A stretch of 64,000 nucleotides of DNA, taken from assembly GCA_035516155.1 (NCBI GenBank), contig DATJAP010000038.1, forward strand, positions 23,080 through 87,079, written 5' to 3'. The notes under the pieces are model-generated. The model was not told where the DNA came from. It made no database searches and worked only from the letters and a program-made list of their open reading frames with translations. This document shows positions 34,605-44,226 of this stretch, piece by piece. The stretch is from JAJYKN01 sp035516155. GTDB taxonomy: Bacteria > Nitrospirota > UBA9217. Each line of letters opens with the position of its first letter. Positions within the stretch are counted from its first letter, which is position 1. Both the position numbers and the translations under genes were made by a program.

Positions 34605-35548
34605 AAAAACGCAAGCTGGGAAATTCAGGTATTGAAATCTATCCTCTTGCCCTCGGAGGAAACGTCTTCGGCTGGACCGTCGATGAATCAACGGCATTCG
34701 GCATCCTCGATGCCTTCGTAGGTGCGGGAGGCAATCTGATCGATACTGCCGACACCTACTCAACGTGGGTCGCCGGACACAAGGGTGGAGAATCGGAAAC
34801 CATAATCGGGAAATGGTTGAAGAGAAGCGGAAACCGGGGCAGGGTCATCATCGCAACAAAGGTCGGAAGCGAAATGGGCCCGGGCAGGAAAGGACTGTCC
34901 AAAGTTTATATCCTGCGCGCCGTGGAGGAATCGCTGCGCCGGCTCCAAACAAACGTTATTGATCTCTATCAGTCCCATAAGGACGATCCCGGCACGCCTG
35001 TGGAAGAGACGCTGGAAGCATATGCCCGTCTGTTCAAAGAGGGCAAGGTACGGGCCATCGGTGCCTCCAATTTCAGCGCTGAACGGCTTTCGCAGTCTTT
35101 GCAGGCCAGCAAGGAACGGGGATATCCAGCCTATCAAAGCTTGCAGCCAAGATACAATCTCTATGACCGCGCCGAATATGAGCAAACGCTCGAACCGTTC
35201 TGCCGTGAAAACGGGCTGGGCGTGATAGCCTATTATTCGCTGGCCAGCGGCTTTCTTACAGGCAAGTACCGTTCGGAAAATGACCTGACCAAGAGCATCC
35301 GCGGCCAGGGAGTCAGATTGTACATGAACGAGCGGGGTTTCCGCATTCTCGAGGCCCTGGACCAGGTTGCCAAAAAATATGACACAAAACCTGCGACCAT
35401 CTCGCTTGCCTGGCTGATATCCCGGCCGGGGATCACCGCCCCTATCGCCAGCGCTACGAGCATAGAGCAATTGAGCGATCTCACAGCCGCCACACGGCTT
35501 GATATAGATGATTCTTCCCTTGCGCTGCTGAACAAGGCGAGCGCTTAA
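34601..35548 (+). CDS. Aldo/keto reductase
   Basis: The 315-residue TIM-barrel oxidoreductase has the catalytic set: NLIDTADTYS with Asp and Tyr (about 45-55), the lysine in IATKVGSEMG near residue 87, and the histidine in LYQSHKDD near residue 127. It would use NADPH to reduce aldehydes or ketones. The ATGA overlap with the RND pump gene means it is translated with the pump, so it may process a pump substrate or a stress aldehyde; this link is inferred. Confidence 0.92.
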   Translation: MKKRKLGNSGIEIYPLALGGNVFGWTVDESTAFGILDAFVGAGGNLIDTADTYSTWVAGHKGGESETIIGKWLKRSGNRGRVIIATKVGSEMGPGRKGLSKVYILRAVEESLRRLQTNVIDLYQSHKDDPGTPVEETLEAYARLFKEGKVRAIGASNFSAERLSQSLQASKERGYPAYQSLQPRYNLYDRAEYEQTLEPFCRENGLGVIAYYSLASGFLTGKYRSENDLTKSIRGQGVRLYMNERGFRILEALDQVAKKYDTKPATISLAWLISRPGITAPIASATSIEQLSDLTAATRLDIDDSSLALLNKASA

Positions 35549-35985
35549 AAAATCACCGTAAAATAATACGGTCAATGCGTGATCTCATGAGCGGGGAGAA
35601 ATGCCCTGATGGGAAAAATACCATGATCTGTCTCCTAACAGTCCTGAGAAGACAGCAGAGCTCAGCTGCGGTAACTCCTGGCATAAGCAAAAAGCCCCCG
35701 ACCATAACGAAGCGTGGAGATCCGCAATCATAAAAAGATCTGATGAGCTCGAACAGATCCCCCGACATATCTGACCCGCGCTGGCCCTCGCACTGATCAA
35801 TCTCTGGATGTTTCTCGCTGGCGGACAACCGGCAGGTGAAGCGCACAACCAATCTTCCTTTTATTGTATTAATCTGAATTCTTCACGATTCCCGTGGTCC
35901 CTTCCATTTGACAGTTTCGCTATTTGGTGTTAAGTTTTATTTAAGAGGACATGAAAATATTTCTTTCCGGCAAAGGGGGGTAAGT
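35549..35985. other. Intergenic region before the hibernation factor gene
   Basis: The short minus-strand frames here lack ribosome binding sites. I see no known RNA motif. The promoter for the next gene is probably in the A/T-rich last 100 bases, but no clear hexamers are seen. Confidence 0.45.
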
Positions 35986-36519
35986 ATGAGAATTCCTTTA
36001 CAAATTACGTTTCGGAATATCCCCAAGTCTGAAGCAATTGAAGCGAGTATCAACGAAAAAGCGGCCAAGCTGGACCGATTCTACGACAGAATTATGAGTT
36101 GCAGAGTCGTGGTGGAAGAATCGCAACGCAGGCACCATCAGGGTAAACTGTACAGTGTTCGTATCGACATAACCGTTCCCAGCAAGGAACTAGCCGTCAG
36201 CCGCCAGGAAAATGAGGACGTCTATGTGGCCGTCCGCGACGCTTTTGACGTGGCGGCAAGGCTTCTCGAAGAGCATGCGTGCCGGATCCAAGGCGAAGTT
36301 AAGTCTCATGAAACAATGCCAACGGGCCGTATTGTGAGGATATTCCCGGGCGAGGCTTACGGCTTTATTAAAACAGCGGATAACCGTGAGATTTATTTTC
36401 ACCGCAACAGTGTCCTCAATGAGGAGTTCAGCAAGCTGAAATTCGGTGCCGAAGTTACGTTCATCGAGGAACAGGGAAAGGAGGGGCCTCAAGCCGCGCG
36501 GGTTGCAATCGCGAAGTGA
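35986..36519 (+). CDS. Ribosome hibernation factor fused to cold-shock domain
   Basis: The 177-residue protein has an HPF/RaiA (S30EA) domain in residues 1-100 (RIPLQITFRNI, CRVVVEESQRRHHQGKLYSV) and a cold-shock domain in residues 112-177 with the RNA-binding motifs YGFIKT and EIYFHRNSV. HPF binds the ribosome decoding region in stationary phase; cold-shock domains bind single-stranded RNA. This is not the long HPF, whose C-terminal dimer domain is different. ATG 35986 has a strong AAAGGGGGG site. It stands alone and ends at a terminator. Confidence 0.9.
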   Translation: MRIPLQITFRNIPKSEAIEASINEKAAKLDRFYDRIMSCRVVVEESQRRHHQGKLYSVRIDITVPSKELAVSRQENEDVYVAVRDAFDVAARLLEEHACRIQGEVKSHETMPTGRIVRIFPGEAYGFIKTADNREIYFHRNSVLNEEFSKLKFGAEVTFIEEQGKEGPQAARVAIAK

Positions 36520-36644
36520 GGTGGCCACGATGAGGGAAATTTCACTCAGCTGAAAGTCCGGGAGGGCGAATCCTTGAGAGGATGAGGGATGAGCTTATTA
36601 CGTTGAAGACTGACCATAGTGAAAGAGAAGGAAGGAAACAGCAG

Positions 36645-36680
36645 AAGCGGCAAAGATCATTCTTGCCGCTTTTCGTTTTT
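36645..36680 (+). terminator. Rho-independent terminator after hibernation factor
   Basis: A perfect 9-bp stem AAGCGGCAA/TTGCCGCTT with a 9-base loop is followed by TTTCGTTTTT. It lies 125 bp after the stop codon on the plus strand. Confidence 0.85.
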
Positions 36681-37055
36681 ACCGTGCATCCAAAATTGCA
36701 TGAGAGAGAGGCAAATGTTTGTCTACCTCGAACCAAAGCAATATTTATCCGGTTGCCTTGAAACCAGCGGCTTTTATCACCACATGAAAAGACGGAGTTT
36801 TACGGCGCCGGCAATAAAACGGTCAGGTAGGTTAGGCAAAAAAAGGCTCCTCTTGCCCACCAGAGTATCGATCAGATCGATGAGCGAGGAAGAACGTTCA
36901 GCCTAATCTACGGAATTCAGTTCCCTGGAAAGCCGATATATGATAGGGTCCACAATGATCTTTACCCGCCTCGCTTCAATCAAAAACATCCAGGAAGGGG
37001 CCGGTTTGACTTCTGAAGCCTCTTCTAACGCGGCCCCGTTTCCCTATTAAAGCTC
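36681..37055. other. Intergenic region upstream of htpG
   Basis: No gene is supported. A 95-codon plus-strand frame running through 36619-36906 has no ribosome binding site and reads through the terminator hairpin. The htpG promoter follows at 37056. Confidence 0.5.
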
Positions 37056-37085
37056 TTGACAATGAACAGGTTCTCCCGGTATAAG
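37056..37085 (+). promoter_or_regulatory. Sigma-70 promoter of htpG
   Basis: TTGACA, an 18-base spacer and TATAAG lie 92 bp upstream of the htpG start. A heat-shock (sigma-32) CCCCAT element is not seen, so control of this chaperone may be by another route. Confidence 0.65.
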
Positions 37086-37176
37086 TATTTCCGTCTCATT
37101 TAGGGACGGTTACCGCTCCGCCATAGGCAGCGGGTATCTCTCCCCCCCTGAGAACAATAACTACCGAGGTGACGCC

Positions 37177-39090
37177 ATGACCGTGGAAAAGATGGAATTC
37201 AAGACTGAAGTAAAAGAACTTCTGAATCTGATGATTCACTCCCTTTACTCCCACAAGGAGATCTTTTTGCGGGAGCTCATTTCCAATGCCTCCGATGCCA
37301 TAGACAAGGCGAGGTTCGAATCGCTTACGAACAAGGACATCCTCGCCAACACCGGTGAATGGAAGATCAAGATCATTGTCGACAAGACAGCGGGAACGCT
37401 GACAGTGAGCGACAACGGGATCGGAATGACCCATGATGAAGTCGTAGCCGAACTCGGGACGATTGCCCATTCAGGCACCAGAGATTTTCTTCACGCGCTG
37501 CAGAGCAGGGAACTGAAGGACAAACCGGAACTTATCGGCCAGTTCGGCGTCGGGTTCTACTCATCCTTCATGGTGTCCGACAAGGTCACCGTCATAACCA
37601 GGAAAGCGACAGAGGCGACAAGGAAAGCCGTTAAGTGGGAATCGAGCGCCGACGGCTCCTTTACGATCGACGAAGCCGAAAAAGAGATTGCGGGAACCGA
37701 TGTCATCCTTCATCTCAAGGCAGACGACAAAAATTATCTGAACGAATGGGAAATAAAATCGATCATCAGGAAATACTCTGATTACATCGAACATCCGGTT
37801 GTGATGGACGTCGAGCGAGAAAAAGAAAACCCGCTCGAAAAAGACAAAACCATAAAGGTTACCGAAGAAGAAAAGATGAACTCCGGGAAGGCCATCTGGC
37901 TCAGGGACCCGTCGGAGATCAAGGCCGATGAGTACACCGAGTTTTACCGGCATATAGCCCACGATTTCGGCGATCCCGCGAAGATCATCCATTATCGCGC
38001 AGAAGGAACCTCGGAGTTCACAGCGCTGCTCTACATCCCGGCAAAAGCGCCCTACGGAATTCTCTACCGTGACTACCAGATCGGGCCGACGCTGTACGTG
38101 AAGCGAGTCCAGATCATGGATCACTGCGAACAGCTCATTCCGGAGTACCTTCGCTTCATCAGAGGTGTGGTTGACTCGTCGGACCTTCCGTTGAACGTAT
38201 CCCGAGAGATTCTGCAGTCCAACAGGCACGTAGAAGTTATCAAGAAGAACATCACCAAAAAAGTTCTCGACACTCTGGCAGACATGAAGAAAAACACCTA
38301 TGACTCTTATGTTTCGTTCTACAAGGAATTCGGCAGAGTGCTCAAGGAGGGCATCCACTTCGATTTTTCACGAAAGGAGCAAATCGCTGATCTCATGCTG
38401 TTCCCTTCGACCAAAACGGATGCAGGCACGTTTACGACGTTTGAGGATTACGCGAAGAACATGCCCATCGCGCAGGGCGAGATATATTATATCACGGGCA
38501 GGCCTGATGAGAACATCCTGCAATCGCCCTACCTGGAAGCGTTCCGCGAAAAGGGCTATGAAGTCATTGTCATGACCGATGACATCGACGACATTATCCT
38601 GTCATCCCTGAAGGAGTACAAGGGCAAGAAGATTAAATCGGTCATCAAAGGCGACATCAACCTCGAAACGTCCGGCGGCGCGGAAAAAGAAAAATCGAAG
38701 GAAAAATTCGGGAAGCTGCTCAACATGATAAAAGAGCAGTTGAAGAACGAGGTCAAGGATGTACGCCTCTCCGGTAGGCTCACGGACTCGGCATGCTGTC
38801 TCGTTGCGGACGAAGGCGGGCTCGATCCGCAGATGGAGAAGTTGCTCAAGTCCATGGGACAGGAAGTGCCGGCCGATAAAAGAATCTTGGAGATCAACGC
38901 GGCACATCAGGTTTTCATGGCCATGAACGACCTTCTCAATAAGGGAGGACAGGACGATCTGCTGAAGGAATACATCGACCTCCTGTACAACCAGGCGCTG
39001 CTCCTGGAAGGATCCAAGATCAAGGAACCCGCAACTTTTGCAAAGACGATGGCGAAGCTCATGTTCGAGAATGCGAAGACCCATTCGTAA
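37177..39090 (+). CDS. htpG: Molecular chaperone HtpG (Hsp90)
   Basis: The 637-residue protein is full length. The GHKL ATPase domain shows RELISNASDAIDKAR, SDNGIGMTHDEV, IAHSGTRDF and GQFGVGFYSSFMV within residues 25-130. The middle domain holds SSDLPLNVSREILQ with the conserved arginine region, and the C-terminal dimer domain ends in KTHS with no MEEVD, as in bacteria. ATG 37177 has GAGG eight bases upstream. It is convergent with pgk. Confidence 0.97.
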   Translation: MTVEKMEFKTEVKELLNLMIHSLYSHKEIFLRELISNASDAIDKARFESLTNKDILANTGEWKIKIIVDKTAGTLTVSDNGIGMTHDEVVAELGTIAHSGTRDFLHALQSRELKDKPELIGQFGVGFYSSFMVSDKVTVITRKATEATRKAVKWESSADGSFTIDEAEKEIAGTDVILHLKADDKNYLNEWEIKSIIRKYSDYIEHPVVMDVEREKENPLEKDKTIKVTEEEKMNSGKAIWLRDPSEIKADEYTEFYRHIAHDFGDPAKIIHYRAEGTSEFTALLYIPAKAPYGILYRDYQIGPTLYVKRVQIMDHCEQLIPEYLRFIRGVVDSSDLPLNVSREILQSNRHVEVIKKNITKKVLDTLADMKKNTYDSYVSFYKEFGRVLKEGIHFDFSRKEQIADLMLFPSTKTDAGTFTTFEDYAKNMPIAQGEIYYITGRPDENILQSPYLEAFREKGYEVIVMTDDIDDIILSSLKEYKGKKIKSVIKGDINLETSGGAEKEKSKEKFGKLLNMIKEQLKNEVKDVRLSGRLTDSACCLVADEGGLDPQMEKLLKSMGQEVPADKRILEINAAHQVFMAMNDLLNKGGQDDLLKEYIDLLYNQALLLEGSKIKEPATFAKTMAKLMFENAKTHS

Positions 39091-39169
39091 TAACCATCAT
39101 CTTGCATCGGGAGTGTAGATGCGTCCCTAATGGCGTGCGAACCGCTGAAATTTTTATCGACGACGTCAA

Positions 39170-40492
39170 TTACCGTTCCATCCCTTGCTTTTTCTTCGCA
39201 TCTATCAGTGCTTCGACGGGCTCAAGGCCGTAGGGACTTCCACGTTCGATCGCGGTGATCACTGTTCCGCCACCAGTGAAGAAATAGTAGCTCGCGTCGT
39301 CCATGACGGAAAGATAAAGACCCGGCAAAAGGTTTTTGAATTCCTGAAGAGTATCTCCGCCCCCGTACATTTTCATGGCATCGCGGTTCCGGTCGATAGT
39401 ATTGTCGAGCGCCTGGGACCCGGCGGAAAAGTGCGGTGTGTATCCCATGACGGCATTCACAAAGATCGTTTTTGCCGAGTTGATGGCCTCTGCGACGCTC
39501 CTTTCCTCAAAAGACCGAGGGTCGATGTCGAGGACGTATCCGTAGGCGGCGCCAGGCTTGAAGTCCCTGGTGGAGATTGTCCGGTATTTCCCTTCCGCCC
39601 TCTCGTCGGCGATGTCCGACTCCACGACCAGCGGAAGCTCGACGATCTTCTTCGCGAGACGATCTTTTTCAACAAGCTCTTGCGCGAGCACGCGGTCCTC
39701 GTCGCTTACGCCTTTTATCCGTATCTGATATTTGGCACAGAGGTACGTGTTGTAAATGACACCACCGAGCATCAGGCGGTCCACCTTGTCATAGAGAGCA
39801 TTGAGAGGTTTGATTTTGGTATCGTACTTCGATCCCGCAACGACCGCAAGGAAGGGCCGCTCGGGCTTCATCACTCCGTCCAGGTGCACGATCTCCTGCT
39901 GGAGCAGGTATCCTGCGAAGGAGGGAAGGTGCCTCGTTATGTTGTACGTCGAAGCGTGCGGCTGCCAGGAGCCAAATGCGTCATTCACGTAGATATCAGC
40001 CAACCCGGCGAGCTGGAGAGCGAAGCGCTCCCGAAGCCCGGCATCATCAGCCTCCTCACCCTGGAACCAGCGCGTATTTGGAAGGTAGATGCCTCCGATC
40101 TTCCGCTCTCTTAAGTCCCTGATGGCAAGGTTGATGGATGTGTCGATCCCGGCAATCCCGCGGCCAGGCTCCTGCGGAAAATCCGGGATGTACAGTTTCG
40201 TATGGAGTTTCTGCTCGATGTAGCGCACCACCGGCTCAACGGATTCCTCGGTCCTGCAGGTTATGGCTCCGCTTTTTTTATCTTTCGGCCTACCTATGTG
40301 GGTCATCATCACGGGCCTTCCACCCCGCTCGACAATATGAAAAAGCGTTCCGACCGTCCGGTCGATGCGAAAGGGGTCGCGAATAATCCCGTTCTTCACG
40401 ACGTTATGATCGAACCGGACAAGCACAACCTTTCCCTCCAGGTCCGCTTCCTGGATCAGCGGGAGATCGCGGTGCAGTGATTTATTCAGCAT
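39170..40492 (-). CDS. Divergent phosphoglycerate kinase
   Basis: The 440-residue protein follows the PGK fold along its length: VVLVRFDHNV near residue 22, MTHIGRP near residue 62, YLPNTRWFQGEEADD near residue 135, DIYVNDAFGSWQPHAST near residue 165, VVAGSKYDTKIKPL near residue 220, and YGGGDT near residue 370. Several usually fixed positions differ: the NGPMG loop reads NAVMG, and the final TGGGA loop reads TGGGTV. It is about 45 residues longer than normal PGK. It may be a second, specialised PGK or an altered function; a standard pgk elsewhere in the genome cannot be checked here. Confidence 0.8.
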   Translation of the reverse strand: MLNKSLHRDLPLIQEADLEGKVVLVRFDHNVVKNGIIRDPFRIDRTVGTLFHIVERGGRPVMMTHIGRPKDKKSGAITCRTEESVEPVVRYIEQKLHTKLYIPDFPQEPGRGIAGIDTSINLAIRDLRERKIGGIYLPNTRWFQGEEADDAGLRERFALQLAGLADIYVNDAFGSWQPHASTYNITRHLPSFAGYLLQQEIVHLDGVMKPERPFLAVVAGSKYDTKIKPLNALYDKVDRLMLGGVIYNTYLCAKYQIRIKGVSDEDRVLAQELVEKDRLAKKIVELPLVVESDIADERAEGKYRTISTRDFKPGAAYGYVLDIDPRSFEERSVAEAINSAKTIFVNAVMGYTPHFSAGSQALDNTIDRNRDAMKMYGGGDTLQEFKNLLPGLYLSVMDDASYYFFTGGGTVITAIERGSPYGLEPVEALIDAKKKQGMER

Positions 40493-41040
40493 GGAGAAGA
40501 GCCCCCTCGTGGTGTGTGCGCTTTTTAATTCCTCATTTCATTCTTAATTATAGCAGGAATGCCCGACCCGCTTGGCGGGAACTCTAAATGGCGGGAAAAG
40601 AAAAAACGAAAAGAAGTCCGGTATCCAGCATCCTTGAAAAGGTGCTGCCGCTTACTGTCCCCTTACCATAAAAAACATTCTCGTGGCCGTATAGGGATAG
40701 ATTGCAGGCACCGTCTGGTGACTGACTGATTCCTCCTCTTGTGTTAATCATGGAGAAATCAAATATTATCACAAGAGTAAAAACAACCAACCTTAACATG
40801 AATGACTCGTAATGAGGAAGACATGAATTGAAACAGAGGCAGTGATCTTTCTTCGCGGCCCTTGTCTCATCCTTGCGCCTCGCATTCAGACATTTTCTTC
40901 CGGTTTGGCGGATTCTTCTTGCCCCTTTTTCCCCGTTCCACCTTTCCATGGCCCCTCGACATGCTTGACTTCGCTTATGCCCTTTGGTATGTTCTCGCAA
41001 ACAGCATTGATGCGACAGCGCATAACGAGGGAGGACAATC
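40493..41040. other. Divergent intergenic region, pgk to nitroreductase
   Basis: A minus-strand frame (40584-41042) has no ribosome binding site at any likely start and looks accidental, although its middle part is hydrophobic. No terminator or known RNA was recognised. Confidence 0.45.
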
Positions 41041-41664
41041 ATGGAGCCTGATGAATCCGGTGTTTTTCACAATGAAACCCTGAAGACCATCAACGAACGC
41101 CACAGTGTAAGGGTGTTTCTCAGGGATGACGTAACCGACAAAGAGGTCAGAATACTGGTCCACGCTGCTAATGCTGCGCCTTCGGCTCACAACCAGCAGG
41201 CATGGCGCTTCATCATCCTTCGTGGAGAAAAAAAGCAGGGGCTGGCGCAGCTCGTAACGGAGAAGTCAGCGTCATTTCCCAGGCCCGCCGCGACCCTTCT
41301 TAGAATGGGAGCGAAAAGCATCATCTCCGCGCCGGTCGTCATCGCTGTTGCGAACACGGGAGATCTTATCAAACACGGAACAGACCTTTTCAAGGTCGAA
41401 AAAGAGAAAGCCCATGACTTCTTCCGGACCATGGAAATCCAGAGCTCAGCTGCGGCTGTCGAGAACATGCTGCTGGCCGCAACTTCATTGGGACTCGGCA
41501 CAGTCTGGCTCGGCGTTCTTTACCTGATTAAGGACGAAGTGCTCCGATTTCTCGGGGAACCGGGAGGAGAGTTCATGGCTGTGGTGCCCGTGGGACGTCC
41601 TGCTAAAATCGGCAGTGGACCGAAAAAGCAGCCGGTGGAGATGAAGGTCAAGTTGCTGGCGTGA
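41041..41664 (+). CDS. Nitroreductase family protein
   Basis: The 207-residue FMN-dependent oxidoreductase has INERHSVRVFLRDDVTDKEV at residues 16-35, with the arginine and serine that bind the FMN phosphate, APSAHNQQAWRFIIL near residue 45 and AATSLGLGTVWLGV near residue 150. Members reduce nitro compounds, quinones or flavins with NAD(P)H; the substrate is not evident. ATG 41041 has GAGGGAGG eight bases upstream. The gene stands alone. Confidence 0.9.
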   Translation: MEPDESGVFHNETLKTINERHSVRVFLRDDVTDKEVRILVHAANAAPSAHNQQAWRFIILRGEKKQGLAQLVTEKSASFPRPAATLLRMGAKSIISAPVVIAVANTGDLIKHGTDLFKVEKEKAHDFFRTMEIQSSAAAVENMLLAATSLGLGTVWLGVLYLIKDEVLRFLGEPGGEFMAVVPVGRPAKIGSGPKKQPVEMKVKLLA

Positions 41665-42119
41665 CGGGTTGGAAAGAGGGAGATGTCATCAGTTCGATGG
41701 TTCGCAGCCTTTTTTTCACCAATCATGCGCTCCCGGTTCAGCGCTAGTACTTTCAGAGCATTTGAATTGCGGCAGTGATTGAGACGCCCCCCTCAAGAAG
41801 CCTTCCCCAGCGGTCAAACTAATCATTATTTATTTTCAATGAAATCCCAACAAACATCGAATATTGATACCTTAGCCGGTGAAATCCTGAACTTAGCGAG
41901 AGCATGCACATACCTTCAGTCCTCATAAAAGCGGGAAAGGTTTCATGCATCGGCCTGCAAGAGTCAATGTATTTTCCCGCATCAAACCGAATGACAGTTT
42001 TTTGCGTCTATCGCATCAGTTCAACCCAGGCCGGATTTCTTGACATCCCTTCGCGGGGTGATAGGCTTAAGAGAGAGATTGAAATAAAAGTTTACCGTAA
42101 AGCGAGGGAGTACTTCGTC
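41665..42119. other. Intergenic region before lipoprotein gene
   Basis: No gene with a ribosome binding site is seen. The frame of the lipoprotein gene stays open upstream to 41904, but that extension lacks a signal peptide and a start site and is probably non-coding. Confidence 0.5.
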
Positions 42120-42548
42120 ATGAAAGAAAATAAACATGCTTTTCCAAAAAAAGTCCTCATATTGTTGCTTGCACTTGCGGGACTCAGTGGCTGTTTAAAC
42201 CGGATGGATGAGGGGCCGAAAATCGCAAATCTGATCTATGCTACGTTGCGGGCGCCTCTGGAAGAGAAAGGGGTTTTCACGGTCACGGGCGCATTCAACA
42301 TAATCCACGCACAGGGGGAAACAGCATCGGTGAACACAATAGTGTATGATGCTCAGGGCAAACAGGTGGCTCAAGAATCAATCCCCCTGACCGATACTGC
42401 CCTGCGGACATCGAACACTGTGGCCTTCGGCATTGATTGCAGCACGGCAAAAAAAGGAGTTTACACATTTCTGACTTCAGTTAAGGACGACAAAGGCAGG
42501 CAGTCCAACGGGTTGATGGGGGCATTCGCAATAACAGATGTCTTTTAA
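42120..42548 (+). CDS. Predicted lipoprotein of unknown function
   Basis: The 142-residue protein has a lysine-rich start, a hydrophobic stretch and the lipobox LSGC, so it is likely lipidated at Cys 22 and exported. The mature part has beta-rich sequence with VNTIVYDAQGK and YTFLTSVKDDKGR, like an immunoglobulin-type fold. I do not recognise the family. ATG 42120 has GAGGGAG upstream. It converges with the ntrC-like gene. Confidence 0.7.
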   Translation: MKENKHAFPKKVLILLLALAGLSGCLNRMDEGPKIANLIYATLRAPLEEKGVFTVTGAFNIIHAQGETASVNTIVYDAQGKQVAQESIPLTDTALRTSNTVAFGIDCSTAKKGVYTFLTSVKDDKGRQSNGLMGAFAITDVF

Positions 42549-42705
42549 GGTAGCCGTTCGAAAGCATGCGCGTTTTTGGTGCAAGGCTATTTAAAAAAAG
42601 ACTCCGGCGTGCATTTTCCCGGACCGCGGGTGGAGTATTTCACTGCGTGTCTCCGAGGGGTGGTAAATGTGTGAAAGAAGGCAGGTACGGTGAAGGAGGC
42701 GGGCA

Positions 42706-44160
42706 CTACTCTTCCTCTTCCGACTCCTCTTCCTCTTCGTTGAAGGGTCCCTTAATACCCAGTTCCTTGATCTTTTTCCTGAGTGTGTTTCGGTTGATGC
42801 CGAGGAGATGAGCTGCGCGCACCTGGTTCCCGTCCGTCTTTTTGAGAACCAGCGTGATGAGCGGTTTCTCCACACGCCGGAGCACCATGGTGTAAATATC
42901 CCCCTGTTCGAGCCCGCCCATGCGCTCCACAAGGTCCGCAAGCTTTTCTTCGAGGAAGTTTTCGAAGGAAAGATGGGCCCCCTGTCCCGGTTTGAAGATC
43001 TGCGGCGGCAGGGCATCGGGAAATATCTTGTCGCCCTGCGACAGCGTAATAGCGCGCTGTACTGCATTTTCCAGCTCCCGCACGTTGCCTGGCCAGTCGT
43101 ATGCGCGGAGGACTTTAAGCGTCTCCGGTGTCAAGATCTTTTTCTTCGCATCTGCGGCCTGATATTTCTGCATGAAGAACTCGGCAAGGGGGATAATGTC
43201 GTCTTTGCGCTTCCGGAGTGGAGGGATGTTGATCTGAATAACATTCAGGCGGTAAAACAGATCCTCGCGGAACCGCTTCTCGCGCACCATTTTCTCGAGG
43301 TTATGGTGCGTGGCGGCAAGGACCCGCACGTCGGTCTTGATTGCCTCGGTGCCGCCCACCCGCTCGAATTCCCGTTCCTGCAGCACGCGCAGAAGTTTGC
43401 CTTGGAGCGGCAGATCCATATCCCCAATCTCGTCCAGGAAGAGGGTCCCGCCGGCAGCGGCCTCGAATTTGCCGATCTTCCGTCCGATCGCCCCGGTAAA
43501 GGCGCCTTTCTCATGGCCGAACAGCTCGCTTTCCAGCAGCTCCGACGGTATGGCCGCAGAATTGACCGCGACAAAAGGCCGACCGGCCCGTTTGCTGTGA
43601 AAATGGATAGCGCGGGCCACCAACTCCTTTCCGGTGCCGCTTTCTCCATGGACCAGGACCGTGGCGTCGCTCTCGGCGACGCGACCGATAGTCTTGTAGA
43701 TTTCCTGCATGGCGACCGTGTTACCCACAAGCCCGCCTTCGTATTTTTCCCGCACCTCGGCTCGGAGCGCCGTGACTTCCTGGGAAAGCCGTCTGACATC
43801 AATCGCCTTTCTAACGAGAATGTTCACCTCGTCGAGGTCGAACGGCTTGGTGATATAATCGAAGGCGCCGCGCCGCATGGCCTCGATGGCGTTCTGCATC
43901 GTGGCCTGGGCGGTCATGATGATGACCGAACTGTCACGGTTTTCGGATTGGATTTTGGCAAGCGCATCGAATCCGCTCATACCGGGCATGCGGATGTCCA
44001 TCAGGACGACCGCAATATCGCCCACTTTGAGCCGGTCGAGCGCTTCGGAGCCGTCTTTTGCGAGCACCGCCTCGATTCCCTCTTTTTCGAGGGACTTCTT
44101 CAGCACCCAGCGTACGCTTTCGTCATCATCGACGATGAGTATTTTCTCATTGGTCATCAT
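42706..44160 (-). CDS. ntrC: Sigma-54-dependent response regulator, NtrC family
   Basis: The 484-residue protein has a receiver domain (residues 1-120, phosphoacceptor Asp55 in VVLMDIRMPG), an AAA+ sigma-54 activation domain with Walker A GESGTGKE, the sigma-54 contact loop GAFTGA and Walker B LFLDEIGDM, and a Fis-type helix-turn-helix near residue 455 (AAHLLGINRNTLRKKI). It ends in an unusual acidic tail of glutamates and one serine. It is downstream of an NtrB-like kinase by 66 bp. The nearby sigma-54 promoters of the amt/PII genes make it a likely nitrogen regulator, but the exact NtrC assignment is by domain plan and context. Confidence 0.9.
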   Translation of the reverse strand: MMTNEKILIVDDDESVRWVLKKSLEKEGIEAVLAKDGSEALDRLKVGDIAVVLMDIRMPGMSGFDALAKIQSENRDSSVIIMTAQATMQNAIEAMRRGAFDYITKPFDLDEVNILVRKAIDVRRLSQEVTALRAEVREKYEGGLVGNTVAMQEIYKTIGRVAESDATVLVHGESGTGKELVARAIHFHSKRAGRPFVAVNSAAIPSELLESELFGHEKGAFTGAIGRKIGKFEAAAGGTLFLDEIGDMDLPLQGKLLRVLQEREFERVGGTEAIKTDVRVLAATHHNLEKMVREKRFREDLFYRLNVIQINIPPLRKRKDDIIPLAEFFMQKYQAADAKKKILTPETLKVLRAYDWPGNVRELENAVQRAITLSQGDKIFPDALPPQIFKPGQGAHLSFENFLEEKLADLVERMGGLEQGDIYTMVLRRVEKPLITLVLKKTDGNQVRAAHLLGINRNTLRKKIKELGIKGPFNEEEEESEEEE

Positions 44161-44226
44161 AATCCATTTAGCAGAGTGCTCAGGACAATGCTCTTTGCTG
44201 CTCTCCGCTCCATGCCCTGCACAGCT

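Noticed and set aside
35553..35852. Minus-strand 99-codon frame after the aldo/keto reductase
   Set aside because: It has no start signal and no domain; it was considered as a riboswitch or small gene, but no known motif was found.
36619..36906. Plus-strand 95-codon frame before htpG
   Set aside because: It reads through the terminator hairpin, starts at GTG without a ribosome binding site and has atypical composition.
40584..41042. Minus-strand 152-codon frame between pgk and the nitroreductase gene
   Set aside because: It has a partly hydrophobic segment but no ribosome binding site at any start, and its first part overlaps the nitroreductase ribosome binding region.
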